Assembly: GCA_013350335.1 (NCBI GenBank)
Contig: CM023535.1
Span: 30,970,991-31,034,990, forward strand
DNA length: 64,000 bases
Source of the DNA: Chimonanthus salicifolius
Taxonomy: Eukaryota; Streptophyta; Magnoliopsida; Laurales; Calycanthaceae
Direction of reading: 5' to 3'
The notes under the pieces were generated by a model. That model made no database searches and was not told the DNA's origin. It saw nothing but the letters and a program-made list of their open reading frames with translations. The translations under genes and the position numbers were made by a program. Shown here piece by piece: positions 23,988-34,950 of this stretch (positions within the stretch are counted from its first letter, which is position 1; each line of letters starts with the position of its first letter).

Positions 23988-24761
23988 GAGTTAGTTCCAA
24001 TACGCATTCAAATGGGTTGGAGAGTTTGCATTGATTACCAAAAGCTGAACACTATCAATCATAAGGATCACTTCCCTCTTCCTTTCATTGATCAAATGCT
24101 CGAACGTTTGGCTAGCCATGCATTCTATTGTTTTTTTTTATGGTTATTCTGGCTATAACCAAATCTATGTTGCTCTTGAGGATCAGGAGAAAACAATATT
24201 CACCTATCCATTTGGTACGTTCGCCTATCATTGTATGCCTTTTTTACTGTGTAATGCGTCTACCACCTTTCAGTGGTGCATGATCAGTATTTTCTCCGAC
24301 ATGATAGAACGTTTACAGGAAGTTTTCATGGACTTCTCAGTTTTTGGACCAATTTTTGACAGTGCCTGCACCATCTGACTCTTGTGTTAGTCAGGTGCAA
24401 TGAAAAGAACTTAGTACTCAATTGGGAAAAATGCCACTTTATGGTGAAATCAGGTATAGTACTAAGGCACATCATCACAGAAAAAGGAATTGAAGTAGAT
24501 AAAACCAAAGTTAACATAATCTCTAATTTACCAAGACCACAACCTGTTAAAGAGATTAGGTCATTCTTAGGTCATGCTGGATTTTACAGAAGGTTTATCA
24601 AAGGATTCATTGAAATATCGCTACCTCTCTGTAGATTCCTGACCAAGGATGCCATTTTCAATTTTGATGAAAAATGTGTCATAGCCTTTGATAAATTGAA
24701 AACCACTTTGATTTCTGCTCCAATCATGCAGCCACTTGACTGGTCTGTACGATTTGAAAAT
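23988..24761 (+). pseudogene. RT remainder and RNase H start, Athila-like
   Basis: It resumes the RT with the duplicated AAAAC. Fingers and palm continue (IRIQMGWRVCIDYQKLN about 24000-24050; SGYNQI; FCYPFGTFAY-like). A T-run near 24130 shifts frame. The catalytic site reads FMDFSVFG at about 24328-24350, so one of the two adjacent Asp residues is lost by a 3-base deletion. From 24384 an open frame carries KCHFMVKSGIVLRHII and the connection to RNase H (LISAPIMQPLDWSVRFE), cut at 24762. Confidence 0.87.
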
Positions 24762-25641
24762 TGTAACGACCCGACCCGATCTTTCGGGATTTTTGGGGAG
24801 AATTTCGGATCTCCGTGTCGGATTATGTGTTTTGGTAGCAATGGAAAGAGTGTGAGCTCCGTGGTGGGCCCCGATTTGCCTAATTTCGAGCTCGAAGGCT
24901 CAACGGACATTTTGGTAATTTTGGTTTATTGTCTATTTATTCATGCAAAAATATTGGAAAATCACATTTTTAGTGTTACCTTAAAATTATTTTATAAATA
25001 TTGTGTTCTTCTCTTTTTTCTGAAAAAAAAAAAAATCCAACTCAAAAACCCTAGCTCACTCCCCTATTTAATATCTCTTTCTCTCCCTTGAGAAACCCTA
25101 GCCTCCATCTTCTTCCTCTCTTATCTATTGTAACCTTGCCAAAACCCTAATCCCTAATGGAGCTGCCGTCCCTCCCATGGCTGATTCCTTTCTTTCGTTT
25201 CTCTCTTTCGCCTCTCTTTTCATTAACCTCCCCCTTACTTGAAACCCTACCTCCCCCTCTCCCTCCTTGAGCCACCTGCTCCCCACACCCCCCCCCCCCC
25301 CCTCTCCCCCCCTCCCTCTTGTAGCAACTCTCCATCTCTCTTCTCTTCCCTTTTAGCAAAACCCTATCCCTAAATCTAAACCCCATGCTGCCGCCGTTCA
25401 TCCTCTTTCTTGCTCTCTTTTCCCCACATTTTTTATCACCTTCTTCATCTCCGTTGGTTGCCGCCGCCCCTCCCCAATAGAAGACCCTTAACCTGCTGCC
25501 GCCTTCTCTCTTGGTTTCCTTCTTTTTCCTCTTCCTCTTCTTTTCTTGTAACCTTTCCCAAGCATAGCAGTCGAGCTCAAGCGCAACAGATCCGAGTTAA
25601 GCCCATCCGACCCCTTGGCCCAGTTCGCTCCAAGTCCAACC

Positions 25642-25760
25642 TTTTGGGCCCAGCTCGACCTGAACCGAGCCCAGTTTCTTGGGCCCAGCTCGACCTGAAC
25701 CGAGCCCAGTTTCTTGGGCCTGCTCGACCTGAACCAAGCCCAGTTTCTTGGGCCCAACTC
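25642..25760 (+). repeat. 35-bp minisatellite
   Basis: About three and a half copies of a 35-base unit containing GGGCCCAGCTCGACCTGAAC. The open frame that runs through it (25410-26012, 200 codons) repeats PEPSPVSWAQL-like text only because of the minisatellite; it has no recognisable domain and sits in an LTR. Confidence 0.85.
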
Positions 25761-26011
25761 GCCTTCTTCGGCCTAGCTTATCCAATCAGGACAAGCCTGA
25801 TCCAACAACCTAGTCTGGCCCAGTTTCAGACCTGGCCCAGCTATCAAGCCTGGCCCATTTTGGGCCCATTTCAGGCCCAGCTTTGGACTGCTTCTGGCCT
25901 ATTTTGGGATCACTTCTGGAGCATTTCTAGGCCCTTTTGGATCATTCTTGGATCGTTTCTAACTCATTTCCATCCAGATTGTGGGATCGATGTAGTACTT
26001 GGTAGATCCTA

Positions 26012-27690
26012 GATTTTGTCACGAAATTGACAAAGGGGGAGATTCTTAGTGCTCTGGCTTGTCCGAGTCACCCATATTGTCAATTACATGACTCAGTTGG
26101 ATAGTGCCTAGGAAGAATATGAAGATGACAGAAGTTCTACTGTGCATTGAAGACTCTACACTGAATTTGTTATTGGCACACAGGTAAGTGAACCTTAGTA
26201 GACCTTAGGCTAAGCCCAATAACTTAGAAGTCAATAGTTTAGCAACTGAAAAATTAGAAAATGGTTGACTTCGAACCACGAGGCCTCAAGCAGTTTGTCG
26301 AGGCCTCAAAAATTGTTTTTAGTTGAGTGAAAATTGTGACAACTGTAATTCAGCGTGAGACCACAATGCCAAGTGCCTTTTGACACGAGTATCTTACAGA
26401 TTTAGTTAGATAAATCTGAAAGGTTTTTCTCTGATTTTGAAAATTCCTAAATTGGGAGTTTTATGGAAATAAGGAATATCTATAGGGGTCTTCTTTGGAA
26501 TGAAACTCCAGTTGCCACCTCACACAGATTCAACAAATCTTTTGGAGCCTAGCATCGTGGATGGCTATCTTTCACTGGTTTGGAAAGGCTCCTCAATTTG
26601 TACAAGGATACACTTGTGTGATTGACAATCACATGCAAACTCTAAGTAAACCATTGTTTTGAAAGATTTGGAAAATCCTTTTGAGTCTTTCGGTGATCTC
26701 AAAAGATTATTTAAAATCATGGTCTATCTCATGATTTGTTGGTGAAATAATCCAATGGTCAATCACGAACAGGTGGCATGTAGATAAGCTGGTCATTATC
26801 TTAAAAAGTTTGAATTAAAAAAAATTTGTGTGCTGTATTACCTTTTACAGCCTCGAGATGTGAGTGCCCACAACCAGTCTGTCTTATTTAAATCTTGTGG
26901 GCTGAATGAAAAAAAAAACTTTGGAAAATGAATAATAGTGACCAGTGAGATTTACAGCCTTCTCTTACACCTTCATCATCTTCTAATAGAGATGTTTGGG
27001 TAATCAATACCTTATTTTTGATGAAGTTAAAGGTGTTCACTTAGGACCAGAAAATCAGTCATATATTTGTCATAATACCCTCATACCGTTGTTCCAATAA
27101 TCAACTCTGATGAATCGAATCTGAAGGAAGAAGCACAGAGACATTGAGTATAGAAGAAAGCACTTTTAGAAGATTGGATAAGGCCCAAGGCAAGTGTTTC
27201 TCCTTCTCTTTATTGTATATCATTGTAAGGTGGATTAGGACATTATGTTCAAACTACTGAAAAAATAGGTGCCGAGGATTAGACCATTTGGGTCAAACCT
27301 CTATAAAAAAAAAAAAAAATAACTAGGTTGTACTATTTGAGTGTGAGGCCATTCGTAGTATATTTGAGACGACCATAGAGTTGGGAAGTCTAATAGTGGA
27401 CGTACGTTAATTGAAACCGAACCACTATAAAATATCTGAGCATATATGTGGGTGATGTTTTTGACTTGAATGCTTTGATTGAATATTATGTCACTTACAC
27501 ACACACAGATTGGTTCAACCATTTTTAATTCACTGTGGTTAATTTAGAAGTAAAAAGGACTCATTGTATATCTCATATAATTAAGTTGTAATTCGGTTAA
27601 GGATTTTTAAAAAGGAAATTAAAATTGAAATCCATCTTATTCACCCCCCTCTAGGTCGTGCATTACTTTAGTAACGAAATTTCAGTGCAA
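26012..27690 (+). mobile_element. Copia LTR fragment with polypurine tract, plus strand
   Basis: It begins with the end of a copia internal region (TTGTCACGAAATTGACAAAG), a polypurine tract GGGGGAGATT, then TTAGTGCTCTGGC, which matches the LTR start of the copia element at 33276 read on its own strand. It ends TTCACCCCCCTCTAGG near 27640-27660, like the other copia LTR ends. It is older and more diverged than the copies at 31599 and 37740. The 5' part of the element is missing. Confidence 0.7.
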
Positions 27691-27723
27691 CCATGACCCG
27701 CTAGTTTGGGTCGGGTCATTACA

Positions 27724-27861
27724 AAATTTCTCACCTCTCGCGTCATACTTGGCCAATAAAACTTCTCTTCCAACAAAGCCATGGTCGTATCTCGACCGAA
27801 ATGTCCTGCTAGTCCGCCACTACGCAACTCTTGAATATGTAGTTATCCTACCTACCATACT
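27724..27861 (-). pseudogene. Integrase zinc-region fragment of another gypsy element
   Basis: The minus strand reads SGGLAGHFGRDTTMALLEE then KFYWPSMTREVRNF, the zinc-binding N-terminal domain of a chromovirus-type integrase (unlike the Athila or Tekay versions in this window). It continues across the solo LTR into 31516-31598, where the upstream part lies. Nothing else of this element is visible. Confidence 0.8.
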
Positions 27862-29109
27862 TGTAAGGGCCCGGAATTTGTAAAGTAATATATATGTGTT
27901 ATTATTTATTTATTTTTTATGGTGGAAATTGGAAATTGGATGGAATAGATAGTAAATGGATCAAAATGTGGACAAAGGCCCAACTAGGGCCCAATGGATT
28001 ATGGATTGGATTTAAGTTTACTTAAAGGGTCAATGGTGGTCAATTGGGCCAATGATGGTCAAATTGGGCCCAATACCCATTTGGGACCCAATGGATTAAG
28101 TTGAGGTAAGCCCTAAGGTAAATGGGTAAGAGGAAAATGTAATTGGGCCATGGGCCCGATGGTGATCCAATTAGAATGAATTGAATGGGTCTAAATTATC
28201 TAAGTTAATTTAAAGTTGACCAAGGTGACATGGTCCAATGGGATCCACCTCCAGCTCACCAAGTGAGGTGGCGTGTGGACCCAAGGTTTGGTGGGGCCGA
28301 CCACCATGGTTGAATTCGTCAACCATGGGTAGATGTATAAAGATGATTTAAGTAAATGGGAATTAAAAGTAACTTAATTATCTAAATATTAAATGATTAA
28401 AATTATCTAAATGAAGTGGTCAAAAGGGTCAAAAGGTGAAGACCAAAGCACCTCATTCCAAACTCAAAATAAAACACGTTGGACTTGGTGGTGGTTATCT
28501 TAACCACCACCATAAAGCAATATAAATATCTTATGGTAGGTGGAGGAATTAAATGCCCAACTTAAATGAGATAAGCTTTGTTTTTCTTTCCCATCTCTTA
28601 TTCTATCTTCATTTTACTCTCCCCATTTTGCATTCTACCATTGCCGTTCCACACCCAAGGTGAAGGAAAGAAAGAAAGCTAAGGAGAAAAGAAGAGAAGG
28701 AGAGAAGAAAGAAGTGAAATTTTAAGGAAAATCACTCTAAGATCAAGGTATATTATCTCCCCTTTCATCATCTTTCCCTTTCCCTCTCTCAAACAAACCC
28801 TATCATGGCCGATCCTAAGATTGGAGGTTGTCACCATTGATCAAGCATCTTGGCCTACCAAAGATCAAAAGGAAGGAGGAAGGAGCCTAAGGAAGCCGAC
28901 GGGAGTGGCGGAAAATGGAGGAGACGACGGATTGTGAGTATTTTTTTTAAACAAGAAATTTTGGATTTTAGGGTTTAAGATTTGGGATTCATTTTGTAAA
29001 TTTAATGGTGGTCAAATGATTTTATGCCATGGATTTTAAATCCATCAATTTGAAAGATGGAAAGTGGAGGAAACTCTAATGGATAAATTAGGGTTAAAGA
29101 AAGAAAAAA

Positions 29110-29141
<32 letters not shown>

Positions 29142-29142
29142 A
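29110..29142. repeat. (TA)n microsatellite
   Basis: An alternating TA run of about 30 bases, interrupted once by TT, after an A-rich tract. Confidence 0.95.
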
Positions 29143-29842
29143 ATGGATTAAGGGTTATGTACTTAATGTGTGAATTTTTTTAGGGTTTTAAGGAATGAAG
29201 GACATTGTATAATTAGGTGTTAATTAAGCATGGTAAAAAGGGTTGATGAATCTAATTAGGGTTATGTAATTTATGTGTAAAATTTTTAGGGTTTTAAGGA
29301 ATGGAGGACATGGAAGGTAATTTGGGCATTTTAATGATTTATTAGGATTTATGAAGAATGGAAACCATGGAGGATGGTTTAGGGTTTTAAGGGCTTATTG
29401 ATTAAATGTGGTTAAGTTTAAAGGGGTGTTTATAAGAAAAATGATGGAGAAGATTAACAATTTTTTTAAATGGACCTTAAGCATTGTAAATGGGATTTCA
29501 AAAAAAAAAAAAAAACTATGGAAAGATTTTATGGATGGAATGTTGTGGAACCCTATGGTGATGAATGTTGGTGCTTTTGTTGTACCAAAATGAACTTAGT
29601 GTTGATATTTGTAATGGACTCCAATGTAGTTAAAGATGAGGGTTTTATGATGGTGTGATAATGGTTATGAATAATGGAAAATAAATGGGAGTGTTGGTAA
29701 TGTAAATGAACCAAAAAGAGACCTAATGTTGATCAAAGGGGTGATAAAAAATGTATGATAAAATCCCCACATGGAGGGACTTGTGATGGAATTAAGTGAT
29801 ATATGTTGACCAAGGAAAAAAAATGGGAAAAGGACACCATGG

Positions 29843-29871
29843 GTTCGGCCATGGTGTATGGCCGAACCCAT
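29843..29871. repeat. Single hairpin of the LTR array type
   Basis: GGGTTCGGCCAT, loop GGTGT, ATGGCCGAACCC: a perfect 12-bp stem. It is the only copy in this LTR, where relatives carry five to ten. Confidence 0.9.
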
Positions 29872-30701
29872 GGCCCATTGGTGAGCCTTGTGATGGGTTA
29901 GATTGAAATGTGAATGATGTTTATGGCCTTCAAAGGGCATGAATGGATGATGGACTTAATGTGGGTTAAATGCATGAAGTAAACCCCATGGGAAGATTTG
30001 AGGAATGGGGTATTTTGAACCCATGACCCAATTTTATGAGACAATTGATGGGTTAAGTATGGGACTATGGGGTGTTTAAATTAATAAGGATTAGGCTAAT
30101 TAGATGGTGGAATTTTAGTGATCTTGTGACATGTTAATGAATCATTGATGGATCCAAGATTTTGGATCTATCATGGGTCTAAGAATGGAGAAATAAAAAT
30201 GAGTAATTAATCATGTAAAGGAGTAGTGGCAAAATTGTAAATAATGGCCAAATTCAAGAACTCCATGAAAAATGATCATGGACATAAATGCAATTATGTA
30301 ACCTTAAGTATGTGATTAATGGATTTAAAAGGTTAAAAACATGGACTAATTATGTGTATGTAATAAGGTATTGGATATCGCGAGCGGTACGCGTGTCGGT
30401 AGCCGGACTATCGGACGAAAATGAAAGAGAAGAACTCGAGTCAGTATTCGGTAGGATTCCTACCTATTTGTAAGCCATGGATTAGATGCTATGTGAATGG
30501 TTATTTGGTTTATTTTTTTAGTAATTATATGATTGGTTATATGATGGTTTAAGAAATTATGATTTATATGTACTTATGGCATATGGCTAACCTATGAGTT
30601 ATATGTTGGTGATATGAGTAATATGTAAAGGCTATGACCTAAATTTATTACATAGCATAATGCATTACATCTCATGCATGGCATGGGCGGGAAAATAAAG
30701 G

Positions 30702-30822
30702 AACCGGAGTCCATGCTCCTTCGGGGCGACCGAGAACAGGCATGGGGATAGCCTGATAGGCTATAACCGGAGTCCATGCTCCGTCGGGGCGACCGAGAAC
30801 AGGCATGGGGATACCTTGATGA
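30702..30822. repeat. 63-bp tandem hairpin units in LTR
   Basis: Two units start AACCGGAGTCC at 30702 and 30765; each has GGAG..CTCC and a GGGGCGACCGAGAACAGG stretch. They occupy the position of the unlike tandem units in related LTRs. Confidence 0.85.
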
Positions 30823-31339
30823 GGTCTTGCCGTCAAGAGGGATATGACATCATGATGGTAGGGATGATGGGTGGGATTCATAATACAGACACCCATGGCA
30901 TGGCATTCACATCATAATTTCATTATATGATTGTCTACCAGTTTTTATCATATTATTATCTGCATGCTATTATTACTAATCCATGTGCTAGCCCTACTCG
31001 GAGTCCTACTAGGCGCGTGGTCTAACGCCCTACTTCTACCCTAGCTGATGACGCAGGAAATGCCGGAGTAGAAAGACGAGACGGGGGCCAAGCTTAGGAG
31101 TTTGGGGAAGCAGCTACTTAATTTATATAAGTTTATTTTGGGAAATGTGTATTTGTATAGTTTAGCTTGTCGGAAATGTAATATTTTAGACTTATTGCTG
31201 TGATTTGGATCTTATTGTAGATACATGATGTTATGGCTTTGTAGTAATTAAATGATGAAATCTTCCCTGCTATCTGAAAACTGGTAAGATAGCCTTTATT
31301 ACAATATTCCGCATTAAGTCGTATTCCGCGAGCTCACGT

Positions 31340-31421
31340 CTACGTGTGAACCGTTCTCGTGGACTTCGCTCCATGCGCACGTAGGGTTGGCCAGTTAAGG
31401 GCCGGGCTTTAGAAGCTCGGC
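31340..31421 (+). other. Structured block in LTR
   Basis: Outer stem CTACGTGTG (31340-31348) with CGCACGTAG (31376-31384), one G-U pair, enclosing CGTGGA..TCCATG; second hairpin GCCGGGCTT..AAGCTCGGC (31401-31421). The pairing is kept although both arms differ from 11641-11722. Confidence 0.75.
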
Positions 31422-31515
31422 TTAACTTGCGTCGTGACGTCCGCGCCCTTGGTCACTTTATTAAAAAAAAAAAAAAATAGACTCTGATTTTCGATGAAAA
31501 GGGGCGGGTGTTACA

Positions 31516-31598
31516 ATACTCGTCCATGGGTTGATTTTGGCTAAGTTGTTGCCACATAGGTCCAAAGTGATGATCATGCTGATATAAGTCTAGAAAAG
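31516..31598 (-). pseudogene. Upstream part of the split gypsy integrase fragment
   Basis: After the duplicated ATACT, the minus strand reads LDLYQHDHHFGPMWQQLSQNQ-like sequence, typical of the stretch between RNase H and the integrase zinc region of chromoviruses. It joins 27861-27724 across the solo LTR and is cut at 31598 by the copia LTR. Confidence 0.65.
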
Positions 31599-33276
31599 TG
31601 AAAGTCTTTTCCATTCTATGCTAGAACACGATTTCACCCTATCAAGGGGGGGGGGGGGTTTGGGTTTGAATAGGTCAATCTAGTATCATTGATTCTTTTT
31701 AAAATTTACTTGATTGATTAATTATGTGCAGCGGATATAACAATCAAGTGTATGTGTGTTAGCAAAAACGATAGTGCAATCGACACTAGAATTAAGCTCT
31801 AACACCACAAGCACAAGAACACAAGATTATTGTAGTTCGGTTAACCAACCTACATCCACTGCTAGGACTAGTTCAACCTTGAGCTGTCCCCAAATTCACT
31901 AAGTGGGGACTTACACCCCCATAATTAGAGTAAGAATTCCACCTCACTCAATCGGTTGGGAATTCCGCCCACCACTGTGCTAGAGACGACGTTCTAGAAT
32001 GTTTTATAGTGGTTTTGGAGCCAATCATCCTTAATCTACTTTCGAGACAAAGGTTTTAAATAAACTTAAAACCAAGAAGCACTTGCCTTATAGCTCTTTC
32101 TTGAAGAAGTGTGTTTCTCAAAGATCCACCCAATGTGTGCTGACGCTCCACCTTGTAGCCGTCATAGAGCAATCATAATTTCAGGGTGACTAGGAAACTT
32201 GTTCTACAAATATATTTCCGAGTTTGTATCTCTTATTTTATCCTCTCTTTCTCTCATTCTCTAACTCAATCAATGGATTGATTGTATTTGACTCTCAGGT
32301 GTAGGCACAAGAGAGTTGATCGTTCCTTAGAGTGTGTGAATTTTCTCAGTTCAAGGAAGATGATTAAATGATCACACAACACTCATATATATATAAAGGA
32401 GTCTTCATAGTTTTTCAAACTGCCCAGTACCGACAGGTAGTTGACATCGATGCCTCGGTGTTCATATTTATTGCCGTTCAACGACCCGACCGTTGCACAT
32501 TAATTGTACTTTCCACGGTATAATTATTTTCTGGTCGACAGGTCGGTGTCGTCGATGGGTCGATAGTTATGGAACCAAGAGGTCGGTCCATACGAGAGGC
32601 TCGGTCTGGGGCAACACCATGCTGAAAGAGTTTCAAGTCCAGAAACTAGTCATACCCAGACTGACTTGTCACCCTTTACCGAGCCTAGTACTCTCGATCG
32701 GTCTTGAATTATTGAGATGTCTGTTTTTTCGAGAGTCCACTTGAGTTCTAAGTTCCAGAACTCATAAGCTATCATAGACAAGTCGTTGACCACGAGGATT
32801 CGTTAAATTCATCATCGAGGGGTCGATGTATACGAGACTCGCAATCAGAGGCATATCCAGAATAACAGTTCTATGAACCAGGACCTTTGTCAATCTGGCC
32901 GACCAGTCATTGACCTCGATGGGTGGATCCTGTGTCCACCGAGGGGTCGGTGGGAACGACTGGTCGAGCTGACAGTGAACTTAACTCATATTTCCAAGTT
33001 CACTTTTAGTTCATTGTCCAGCTTCCTCTCTTAGGCATCTTATGGTTTCATCTTTTGTTCAACTAAGCCTAGGGATAGTCCTCCTGAGGTGTGGGTACCA
33101 CCTTAAGTCATCTATGGCCAAATACCTTTTGTGATTGCCATACATGATGATCTTCAATCCGGCGGATCATTATCTTCACTCTTGATTTCCTCGAGTCTTC
33201 AAGTTTCTTAGCAAGTGTTTCTTCCCGAGTTATGGAATTGACAAGGACAAGGACTCGGCAAGCCGGGGCACTAACA
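31599..33276 (-). mobile_element. Copia 3' LTR, 1678 bp
   Basis: On its own strand it runs TGTTAGTGCCCCGGC (33276 downwards) to GACTTTCA (31599). It has a 13-G run at 31646-31658 just inside the end, and a TATA-like TTTATATATATATG on the minus strand at about 32385-32398. CGATCG/TCGGT-rich text in 32430-32960 repeats the word GGTCGGTG many times. Its copy at 37740-47262 has the same ends. Confidence 0.87.
32385..32398 (-). promoter_or_regulatory. Probable TATA box of copia LTR
   Basis: On the minus strand TTTATATATATAT lies in the middle of the LTR. The related LTR has a clearer TATAAATAC at the corresponding place (38681-38689, minus strand). Confidence 0.5.
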
Positions 33277-33290
33277 ATCTCCCCCTTTGT
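33277..33290 (-). promoter_or_regulatory. Polypurine tract of copia element
   Basis: The minus strand reads AAAGGGGGAGAT immediately before the LTR start. It primes plus-strand DNA synthesis. The identical tract occurs at 26034-26045 in the copia fragment. Confidence 0.85.
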
Positions 33291-33699
33291 CAATTTCATG
33301 ACAAAACCTAGAAGCTAACTCAGTTACAAGCCCACCCTTATTACATCACGTTTGAATAAAAAAAGTTACATTGATTAGAAGTGCATATTCAAATGGTCAA
33401 CAAGACTATGATCTTCGCATATTCTTGTTCAGTTTGCTTCATTTCATGTTTTTCTTGTTCAAGCATACAAGCAAACAACGCTAGAAAATCATTAGAGGCA
33501 TTAGTCCCAAAAAATAAATATGCATTCATGGACTAAACTAGATTAGTATTCATTCTCCCCCATACACCAATGATTTCGTAGTCACCAACACTACCCAGAG
33601 CTTATTTGAGCTAACTCCATGCACATACGTCTCCTATTTCTCCTCTATTATCTAAGGGATCCAGGCCTTTAGGCTTAGTCCAATCTTACCAATTATTTC

Positions 33700-34950
33700 C
33701 CCATAATTGGCTTTGATGTCTTTTAGCTTCTACTTATTGCTCCCCCATTTTGTCATAACTGTGACAAAGGATAATAGGCAGACATTTACAGTACTGCCCA
33801 TGGACTGCTCCCCCATAAGTTGTGCTTCCCTTATGGTGATGCACACGCCAATGGCCTTTTGTAGGGATAGAAATCATGATGAATCCATGGGTTTGGTCAT
33901 GATATGTGCCAATTGATTTTCTGTGCAGATATGTACAAACTCGATAGTTTTCTTTTCCACCAATTCTCTTCTGAAATGATGTTTTATGCCTATGTGCTTG
34001 GTCCTGGAATGTTGTACTGGATTCTTGAAAATATTTATTGTGCTAGTGTTGTCGCAGTACAATGTTATGGATTCTTGCTTAAGTCCATAATCGACCAACA
34101 TTTGTTTCATCCAGATTAGTTGGGTACAACAGGTTGCAGCTGCAATGTACTCTGCCTCAGTTGTGGAGAGAGAGACTGAGGATTGTTTGCGGCTGTGCCA
34201 TGCCACTAAACAATTTCCGACGTTGAAACAGCATCCACTGATAGATTTCATGTCATCAATATTTCCAGCCTAGTCTGCATCTGTGTATCTAACTATCAAG
34301 AAGGAAGTGTCATATGGAAACCAAATTCCATGCAAGGTAGTACGAGCTACATATTTAATAATCCATCCGGTAACAGCTTTGAGGTGTGACTCTTTAGGTT
34401 TGGATTGAAATCTGGCACAACCTCCTGCACTAAATCAGAAGTCTGGTCGACTTGCTGTGAGATACAAAAGACCTCCTATCATGCTTCTACACAAGCTGGG
34501 GTCCACATTTGTTCCATTCTCATCTTTGAATAATTTGATGGTTGTGCTCATAGGGGTGGTCGCATGTTTACATCCGTCTAGACCAAATTTATTGACTAGT
34601 TATTATCCATATTTGGATTGGGAGATAAAAAGTCCATCTGACTTTGTTTGATTTGAAGACAAAGGAAATATTTCAGTTCTCCCACCATACTCATTTCAAA
34701 TTCAGATTTCATGAGTTTGAAGAAATTCAGTACAGTTTTTTCACATGTATACCCAAACACTATGTCATCTATAGAGATTTGGGCAATAAGGATAGACTCC
34801 TTAGTCTTTCGAACAAACAAAGTCTGTCTACACTCCCCCTTTGAAAATTGTGACCAAGTAGGAATTGGATTAATCTCTCATACCAGGCTCTTGGTGTTAG
34901 TTTGAGGCTATATAGAGCTTTTTTGAGTTTAAACACATGGTTTAGAAATG
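33700..34950 (-). pseudogene. Copia RNase H and RT C-terminal part
   Basis: The 33874-34251 frame is a copia RNase H: HSRKQSSVSLSTTEAEYIAA, LYCDNTSTINI and QHSRTKHIGIKHHF, ending MTKPMD. Upstream, 34596-34820 has the RT catalytic motif as SIDDIVFG (family form YVDD) and LMKSEFEMSMVGELKYFL. Stops at about 34252-34595 and after TKPMDSS separate the parts. These would copy the element RNA and degrade its template. Confidence 0.88.

Larger units (their letters stand above)
6556..24761 (+). mobile_element. Athila-like gypsy retrotransposon, plus strand, interrupted
   Basis: Order: 5' LTR (6556-8224 plus 11837-about 12880), tRNA-Asp-type primer site, AT-rich leader, gag, protease, RT and start of RNase H. 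It is interrupted by three solo LTRs (8225-11836, 16033-19122, 19915-23982) and lost beyond 24761, where an unrelated LTR begins and the element does not resume. So integrase and the 3' LTR are absent. It sits in the RT of the opposite-strand Athila-like element. The 5-bp flank on the left is ACCAC; the matching right flank is not present. Confidence 0.85.
24762..27723 (+). mobile_element. LTR-like unit with 16-bp inverted termini, composite
   Basis: The ends are TGTAACGACCCGACCC (24762-24777) and GGGTCGGGTCATTACA (27708-27723), inverted repeats with one mismatch. The inside is AT-rich at first (to 25000), then pyrimidine-rich with a 15-C run (25288-25302), then a 35-bp minisatellite, then a copia LTR fragment (about 26012-27690). 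A start with this inverted end and the TG..CA termini fit a gypsy LTR of another subfamily. The left neighbour is plus-strand Athila RNase H and the right neighbour is an unrelated minus-strand integrase, so this is not a simple insertion; flanks AAAAT and AAATT match only partly. Confidence 0.6.
27862..31515 (+). mobile_element. Solo gypsy LTR, 3654 bp, TSD ATACT
   Basis: It runs TGTAAGGGCCCGG to GGGTGTTACA, flanked by ATACT at 27857-27861 and 31516-31520. Modules: purine-rich stretch 28660-28740; (TA)n at 29110-29142; a single hairpin at 29843; conserved block about 30367-30470; two 63-bp tandem units 30702-30822; AACGCCC stem about 31011-31031; structured block 31340-31421; A-run and AGACTCTGA. 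It is a separate subfamily from its neighbours: the hairpin array is reduced to one copy. The LTR that begins at 63707 resembles this one. Confidence 0.93.

Noticed and set aside
25410..26012. 200-codon open frame
   Set aside because: It runs through a 35-bp minisatellite inside an LTR-like unit, repeats itself, and has no domain; open frames exist on the other strand as well.
24762..27723. DNA transposon with terminal inverted repeats
   Set aside because: No transposase, the TG..CA ends and TGTAAC start match the gypsy LTRs, and the flanks do not give a clear duplication; kept as LTR-like.
30288..30473. 61-codon frame over the conserved LTR block
   Set aside because: The block is conserved as DNA among LTRs but frames are not kept between copies (for example 10697-10885 reads differently).
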